In this document: piece after piece, positions 57,913 through 64,000 of the stretch
Position numbering within the stretch: the first letter of the stretch is position 1
How the letters are laid out: each line of letters starts with the position of its first letter
Assembly (NCBI GenBank): GCA_033558025.1
Contig: JAUCEF010000003.1
Span: 2,320,001-2,384,000 of the forward strand
Direction of reading: 5' to 3'
Origin: Phytophthora sp. 'mugwort'
Lineage: Eukaryota > Oomycota > Peronosporomycetes > Peronosporales > Peronosporaceae
DNA length: 64,000 nucleotides
Made by a program: the position numbers and the translations under genes
The notes under the pieces: generated by a model
Told to the model about the DNA's origin: nothing
The model's database searches: none
The model's input: the letters and a program-made list of their open reading frames with translations, nothing else

Positions 57913-58262
57913 TATTGACGGTTACCGGTTTGGTATCAGTTATTAGCCGTGAACCGGTTAACCCGAACCAGTCCAATCCGAACCCACGTTGATTATGGTG
58001 ATTACGGTAAGTTGTTTACGCCACCGATGATTAGACGAGTAGGATGATTGGACGAACACCGGTGAGTGATGGTTGATTAGATGCACTAGGTGATAGGACG
58101 CAGGGTCGCGTGTCTATAACAGTAGGGTGTAAGCTCCAACAATTCAATCACTTTCGAATCTTCATTCTACCCCTCAAGTGCCTTCGCTCCGGTCCCGCCG
58201 TCTGCGACGTCCCTCCCTCCGCTTCGTACAAGCTTCGTGTCCAAGATCCATACCTTTCATCA
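57913..58262 (+). repeat. 3' LTR of the young A2 element
   Basis: 350 bp, nearly identical to 53515-53864, preceded by the polypurine tract GAGGGGGCG. Confidence 0.95.
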
Positions 58263-60230
58263 GTACGGAGACTTATCGTTGTCAAGCGCATGTGTCGGAC
58301 AGCGGTTGCGCAGGAACATGGCCGTCATGACTGCTTCGCCCCAGTATGCCTTGGATAGACTCGCGTGCTCCAGCATGCACCGCGCGCATTCAACTAGCGT
58401 CCGGTTCATGCGCTCCGCGATTCCGTTGAGCTGCGGCGTGTATGGCGGCGTGAACTTCTGCACGATGCCGCGCTTGCTGCAAAACTTGGCCATTTTGTCG
58501 GATTTGTACTCACCACCGTTGTCACTGCGAAGCTCCTTGACGCGCTTGCCGGTCTGTGTCTCCGCAAACGCCACAAAGTGCGCGAACTTGTCGGCCACCT
58601 CCCACTTGTTCTTCATCAGGTACACCACGCAGTAGCGCGACTTGTCGTCGATAAAGGTGACGAAGTAGCGCTTGCCGCCAAACGTCGGCGTGCGTATGGG
58701 CCCGCATACGTCACTGTGCACTACCTCCAGTAGTTCATTGGCACGCTTGAGCGATGTCGATTCGAAACTCAATCGCGTCTGCTTGCCGAGCGCGCATCCG
58801 TCGCACGTCTCCCACTTGCTCGCGGACCCGAGATCAATGCCGACGCTGAGCTTCTTCTTGACGATGGCGTCGAGCCCAGCGTGACCGATGTGGCCTAGTC
58901 GAAGGTGCCAGAGGTACGACTTGGTGTCCCCTTGGCTCCCGTTCGGACTCGCCGAATTCGCTTCGTCCAGGCGCACGGGCGTCATGCACAGCTTGAACAG
59001 CTTGCCGTCACGCGCACCTATCGTGCACTTCATCCCCTTCAGCTCGGTGAAGCATCCGTCGCTGTCGAAGGTCACTGATCCGACGTCCTTGGTGAAGCGC
59101 CCGATCGAGAAGAGGTTGCGCGTTAGCTTGGGAATGTGCCACACGTTCGTGAGCACACCCTTCTTGATGCCACGAGGCGTCTTCATCTCCATCACAATGT
59201 CGCCGCTGCCGATCGCTTGAACCACACCGTCGTCTGCGAGACGCACGTCGACCGGAGTGAAGGCCTTGTAGTTTCTCATGAACTTCTTGGAGTGCGCCAT
59301 GTGCTGCGTCGCACCCGAGTCGACCAGCCAGGTGCCACTCGCCGACGCTGCCATGGCCGCATCGTCATCGCCGTCGACGAAGAAGAGATAGTCGCCGGAG
59401 TCGTCCTCACGCGCGACGTTGGCACGCTGCGAGCGCTGCCGTTCCGTGTTGTCATGGATCCGCGAGGGACACTCCGCGATCCAATGTCCATGCTTGCCGC
59501 AGTTGTGGCACGCACCGTTCTTCTTCGACGGTCGGCCCTTATGCTTGTTGTCCCTCATCATGAACGCCTGGCCAGGCGCGGCGCCATCTCCATCGCCACC
59601 CTCCTTGCGCTTCATGTCTTCATGTAGCAGCCGAGACGTCACCAGCTCCCACGTCAGCGTGTCGGATCTTGACTCCAACGCCGTGATCAGGAACTGATAC
59701 GACTCGCTCAGGCTCCCGAGAAGCGTGATCACCAAGTTGTCCTCGCTGACCGGAGCGCCGACCGCGTCGAGCTGCTCCGCCAGAGTCTTGAGCTTGTTGA
59801 TGTGTTGAAGCACATCATCACCTTCCTCCATCATGAGCGTGAAGAAACGCCGACGAAGAAAGAGCTTGTTGGCAAAACTCTTCTTCTCGAAGTGTCCTTC
59901 CAGTCTTGACCATGCATCATGCGCGCCACTCGCCGAGCGAACCAGCGGCAGCTGCGAATCCTCCATCGCGAGACAGATCATCGCCAGCGCCTTGCGCGAC
60001 TTCTTCCGAAAGAGCGCTTGATCCGCCGCAGTCTGGCAGTGCTCCAGCTTCACTTCCCCACTTGTCACTTCCCACAGTTCGCGCTCCTCGAGCACCATCT
60101 GCATCTTGAACTTCCACGTGTGGAAGTTAGTTCCGTCGAACTTGTTGATGCGGGCGGTCGTAGTCGAAGTGGCTTCCATGGCGAAGACGTAGTCGGGGTC
60201 TTGGTCAGGGAAGACGGGGCTTGGGCTCAT
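58263..60230 (-). pseudogene. Family B1 gag-protease-integrase (upstream part)
   Basis: B1 polyprotein from the ATG in the primer-binding site (60223-60234) to the A2 insertion point in the integrase C-terminal region; open for over 650 codons. It has the Gag core, CHNCGKHGHWIAEC knuckle, protease with an intact D-S-G triad, HHCC and DD35E integrase. Around the protease (residues AHSKKFMRNYKAF) it differs strongly from the other B copies, so B contains more than one internal lineage. Confidence 0.93.
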
Positions 60231-60234
60231 AACC

Positions 60235-60547
60235 AAAAGGCTTGGTCACTTGATGGCAAAATGCAAAGTGATTGATTTAGGTCCTTAGTTCGCAAACTCC
60301 TTGCTACCTCTAAGCCTACAGTTCTACCTACTGGGTACACTCTACTGGATTCTCTACTGGATACTGAGTTACTTCAGCCAATCGCAGAGCGCCACGTCGA
60401 TGCCCATCTTGTACCCACAATCTTGTACCCACGTGCATCGTAATCATCGTCCCGTAATCGCCGGAGTGATTGAGGTGCCACTGAGTGAAGGTCATACCGG
60501 TATCCTACCGGTATACAGCAGCTGCTCGAGGCGTCTCCTTGACAACA
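60235..60547 (-). repeat. 5' LTR of the B1 element
   Basis: 313-bp B1 LTR next to the primer-binding site; its outer terminus TGACAACA meets the target duplication CCCCT. Confidence 0.94.
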
Positions 60548-63252
60548 CCCCTTGGCCACGAGGCCCGCCTTGTACTTCTCGATCGATCCGTCCGCTTTGC
60601 GCTTGATCTTGAACACCCACTTGGTGCCGATGGCGCGTTGTCCGTTAGGCAACTTGGCAGCACGAAACACACCACGAAGTCGCATCGATTCGAGCTCAGC
60701 ACGAATCGCCTTGCGCCAGTGCACTTGGTCGGGGCCGTTCACCGCTTCTTGGAATGTCGTCGGCTCCGATAGATCGCCTGCTTCGACGGCATTGGCACTT
60801 GCACGCCAAAAAACTGGTGGAGTCGATTCTTCATCTTGGTCTCCAGACTTTTCTTCTTCGTCTGCGTCTGCTCGGTGCGGAGGGGAGTAGTTCGGCGCAC
60901 TGCTTCTTCCAGTCCAGGTCGATGACGCACAGCTCGCGGTTTTCTGGCAGCTTCATCTTCGTCACTCGGGCGGCTCTTACGCTTCCCTGCCTGCGTGTAC
61001 TCCGTCTGGCGGAAACCATCATTGTCGATGTCGAGCGAGTCGAAGTTCAGGTCGTCGACATCTTCATCGGAAATCGTCGGTGAACATCCAAAGGTCGACT
61101 CATCGAAGTTGACATCGCGACTGATAACCACCTGCCCCGCCTCGATGTCATAAAGTCGATACGCCTTGGACACTTCTTCGTAACCCAGGAACAGTCCAGC
61201 GCGAGCCTTGGGATCCCACTTGAGCCGCTTCTCCTTCGGAGTCAGAATGTACGTCCGACAGCCGAACACACGCATGTGCTTCACACTCGGCTTGGAGTTG
61301 TAAACGATCTCGAACGGAGTCTTGTGCTCGATCTTGGGTGACGGCAGACGATTCTTCACGTAGATGGCAGTCATGGCCGCCTCAGCCCAGAAACACTTGT
61401 CCAGCTTAGCGTGATGCAGCATGCTGCGGCCGATCGTGACGATAGTTCGGATAGCTCGCTCTGCCGTGCCGTTCGTCTGGTGCGCGTACGGAACCGTGGT
61501 TTGCTGCTCGATGCCTTCGTCTTCGTAGAAGTCGTTGAGCGAGTTGGTCGCAAACTCACGAGCTCCGTCGTGCCGCACAAACTTGACCTTCTTGCCGAAC
61601 TGCTTCTGCACCTTCATGATGTACGTCTTGATGCAGTCTTCGCTCTCCGACTTGGCACGCAGGCAGAAACCCTTCATGCATCCACTGGCTTCGTCCACGA
61701 TCAGTAGCAGGTACTTGCTGCCGCCAAGCGAGTTTTCCTCCATGGGTCCGCAGATGTCGAAGTGGAGCAGCTCAAATGTGTCGTAGCGACGCTTGTCACG
61801 GTTGCTTGGGAATGGTTTTTGGACCATTTTACCTTGCTGGCAACCACGACACAGACTTGGTCCGCTCGACTTGAAAGGTGCCTTCGCGTCCTTGATCATG
61901 TGGTTGTCGACCATCTTGCGAAGCACCTCAACCGGAGCGTGACCCATGCGCGCGTGCAGGTCGACAGTCTTGCCACTCGTCGCCGCATTCGCCGATCGCT
62001 GAGGCGTCTGAAGCCAGTAGAGTCCATCCATGAGGTTTGCCGTCGCCACCACTTGCTTGGAGCCTTTGTGCTCAATCTGCATCTTGGTGCCGTCGAACAC
62101 CACTTGAAACTTGTCACTTTTGTTGATCTGCGGTACCGAAAGCAGATTCTTGCTCATGCTTGGCACGTACAGCGCGTTCTTGATCTCGATCTCGCGCTCG
62201 TCGCCATTGGGCACAACCACTTGTTCCACGATGGTCCCCACACCCATGATGGCCGCCTTGTTGCCGTCGGCCACCGAAAGTTCGCCTTCGTTCCGCTCAA
62301 TCAAATGGACGAACTTGGTCTTGTCGTTGCAGATGTGGTGCGTTGCGCCGCTGTCGACCGCCCACATCCCGGACACATTCTTGCCCGTCGAAACCCCACA
62401 TTCCAGTGAAACCGCGAACGCTACTCGATCGTAGTCGTAGTCGTAGCCGTTGCTGTCGTTTCTCCACTGGATGTTGTTGGCCCCGCGTCCACGGCCGTTG
62501 CCGCCGCGTCTCGGCCCTCGGTTCTCGTCCTTCTGCTTGGTCCAGCACTTGTCAATCGTGTGCCCCACTTTTCCGCAGTACGTACACTGGCGAGACTCTC
62601 GGTCGGTGTTGAACGCCTTGGCCGCGTTCTCCGTCTTCACCGTCGCCGTCTTCTCGCCTTGTCTCTTGATGTGCTCGTTCGTGAGCACCTTCACGACGTC
62701 TTGCGACCGCAGTTCAGCGCTGCTCATCTCCAAGTTCAGCACGACGTTCTCGTAGCTCTTGGGGAGGCTGCGCAACAAGCAGATCGCCACGTCCTCGTCC
62801 TCCATCTTGGCACCGATGCTGCTGAGCTAGGCGCTGATGTTGAGGACCTCGTTGCAATGATGCAACACATTGCCGCCTTCCGACATCTCCATGCTGAAGA
62901 GTTGGCGCTTCAGGTAGATGCGTCCAGCCTTCTGCGAACCACCGTACAGCGTCTTCAGGCGCGACCAGGCAACCCACGCTTCCTCGCAGTCGTCGACCAC
63001 ATGGTGGTAGTCCGCGTCCATGTGGAGCAGCATCAGTCCGAAAGCGATGTTGCTCAACTTGACGTAGTCGTCCTTGGCCCGCGAGTCCGTGTAGCTTGGC
63101 GTCGTCTCACGGTTCACGACATGCCACGTCGACTTGGTCAGGAACACGCCACGCATGTAGCGGTTCCACGTCGCGTAGTTGTCCCCGTTGAACTTGTCAA
63201 TGGAGACCTTGGTCGAGGCGTCTTGGGCAGAGGACATGGTGCTTGGGCTCAT
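60548..63252 (-). pseudogene. Family A2 gag-protease-integrase-RT start (outer element, proximal part)
   Basis: Reverse A2 polyprotein from the ATG in the primer-binding site (63245-63256) to the B1 insertion in the RT fingers. AAG has become TAG (sense, 62827-62829) within Gag (after residues NISA). From there 688 codons are open through the CCHC knuckle ([14 protein letters not shown]), protease D-S-G and DD35E integrase. The linker carries the same one-base loss (near 60902) as 45491-49518 and 53869-57905. The RT start then reads in another frame up to 60548. Confidence 0.9.
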
Positions 63253-63256
63253 AACC

Positions 63257-63606
63257 TGATGAAAGGTATGGATCTTGGACACGAAGCTTGTACGAAGCGG
63301 AGGGAGGGACGTCGCAGACGGCGGGACCGGAGCGAAGGCACTTGAGGGGTAGAATGAAGATTCGAAAGTGATTGAATTGTTGGAGCTTACACCCTACTGT
63401 TATAGACACGCGACCCTGCGTCCTATCACCTAGTGCATCTAATCAACCATCACTCACCGGTGTTCGTCCAATCATCCCACTCGTCTAATCATCGGTGGCG
63501 TAAACAACTTACCGTAATCACCATAATCAACGTGGGTTCGGATTGGACCGGTTCGGGTTAACCGGTTCACGGCTAATAACTGATACCAAACCGGTAACCG
63601 TCAATA
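63257..63606 (-). repeat. LTR, family A subtype A2, reverse, shared by two tandem bodies
   Basis: A 350-bp A2 LTR with a primer-binding site on its left and a polypurine tract plus RNase H on its right, so it is at once the 5' LTR of one reverse element and the 3' LTR of the next. It lacks a target duplication between the two. Confidence 0.92.
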
Positions 63607-63613
63607 CGCCCCC

Positions 63614-64000
63614 TCAATGCGAAGTCCCACGAATGCCGAGAGCCGCCGTCAGATCCGTATGGCGTGGTCCCGCGAGAGCCTTCGTCATGATGTCCGCTAG
63701 CATCACAGAAGTCTCGCAGTACTCGAGCTTGACTTCACCGCGCTTCACTTCATCGCGGATGTGGTGGTACTTGATGTTGATGTGCTTGGCGCGACCGTGG
63801 TTTACTGGGTTCTTCGTCATCTTGATGCACGACTAGTTGTCTTCGCGGATCATGAGCTCGGGTCCAGTCTCATTAGCGGCCGCCAGAATCTCGCGCAGCA
63901 GGCGATGAATCCACTTGCCCTCTTGGATCGCCAGACTGAGTGCGATGTACTCCGCCTCACTCGTAGACAGCGAAACACTTGACTGCTTCTTGCTTCCCCA
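63614..64000 (-). pseudogene. Family A2 RNase H C-terminus, continues beyond window
   Basis: The end of another reverse A2 polyprotein, with SEAEY and EDN motifs and a TGA at 63614-63616. CAG has become TAG (sense) in the EDNQS motif near 63834, so the last 68 codons would not be translated. The rest of the element lies past the window edge. Confidence 0.9.

Larger units (their letters stand above)
53515..58262 (+). mobile_element. Complete young A2 element, target duplication GTACG
   Basis: LTRs 53515-53864 and 57913-58262 (350 bp each) differ at only one base that I could find (GAACCGGTCC against GAACCAGTCC), so insertion was recent. GTACG flanks both sides (53510-53514 and 58263-58267), and the intact B target has CCGTACGAG once. 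This insertion fixes the A-family LTR start as TATTG and its end as ATCA. It is the innermost layer of the nest. Confidence 0.96.
51050..60547 (-). mobile_element. Complete B1 element, reverse, target duplication AGGGG, carrying a nested A2
   Basis: LTRs 51050-51361 (312 bp) and 60235-60547 (313 bp) bound a full B1 body. Matching CCCCT flanks (51045-51049 and 60548-60552) agree with a single copy in the uninterrupted target GCCAAGGGGTTCAAG of RT. The body is interrupted at 53514/58263 by a forward A2 element. The downstream LTR ends AAGCCTCTT rather than AAGCCTTTT. Confidence 0.95.

Noticed and set aside
57906..58262. An envelope-like third gene after RNase H
   Set aside because: The polypurine tract and LTR follow the RNase H stop within a few bases in every A copy, so there is no room for one.

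Overview
The whole 64 kb window is a pile of Ty1/copia-type LTR retrotransposons. I see no host gene, no rRNA or tRNA gene, no CRISPR array and no unique spacer longer than about 20 bases. The organism is probably an oomycete, most likely Phytophthora-like. That is inferred from the copia proteins, from an oomycete-type initiator motif in every LTR class, and from a primer-binding site matching the anticodon arm of a eukaryotic initiator tRNA-Met. The species cannot be named from this sequence.

Two families are present. Family A has LTR subtypes A1 (about 343 bp, TATTGAGGG...TTATCA), A2 (about 349 bp, TATTGACGG...TTCATCA) and the more diverged A3 (340-357 bp, TGTTGCAGG...CTTCA). Family B has subtypes B1 (about 312 bp) and B2 (354 bp), both TGTTG...CCTTTT. 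I count 30 LTRs or LTR pieces: 14 A1, 5 A2, 2 A3, 6 B1 and 3 B2. Each family encodes one Gag-Pol polyprotein in copia order: Gag with a CCHC knuckle, D-S-G aspartic protease, HHCC/DD35E integrase, YVDD reverse transcriptase, RNase H. Almost every copy carries a frameshift, nonsense codon or truncation.

Layout. 1-9071: three A elements in direct orientation, the first two cut at the same point by a reverse A1 LTR. 9072-10435: reverse A1 LTR plus the end of pol. 10436-15195: a two-LTR A1 element. 15196-18877: a B2 remnant. 18878-25755: A1 fragments with a 4.5 kb-spaced tandem duplication containing inverted LTR pairs. 25756-29639: a 1259-bp RNase H/LTR unit in three tandem copies. 29640-32779: a reverse A element with the longest open frame. 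32780-37977: a B1 element sharing its 3' LTR with a second B1 Gag. 37978-44616: an A3 element with a recombinant B element inside. 44617-63606: a reverse A3/A2 element into which an A1 element (TSD AAGTA) and a B1 element (TSD AGGGG) inserted, the B1 then receiving a young A2 element (TSD GTACG). 63607-64000: the end of another reverse A2 element sharing an LTR.

Exact LTR termini at the junctions and matching 5-bp target duplications show integrase-driven nesting. Repeated identical junctions in direct and inverted orientation show later segmental duplication and ectopic recombination; some could be assembly artefacts. No new biochemical system is evident. The most notable features are the polyprotein ATG inside a half-tRNA type primer-binding site, the non-canonical LTR ends, and the inverted-duplication architecture.
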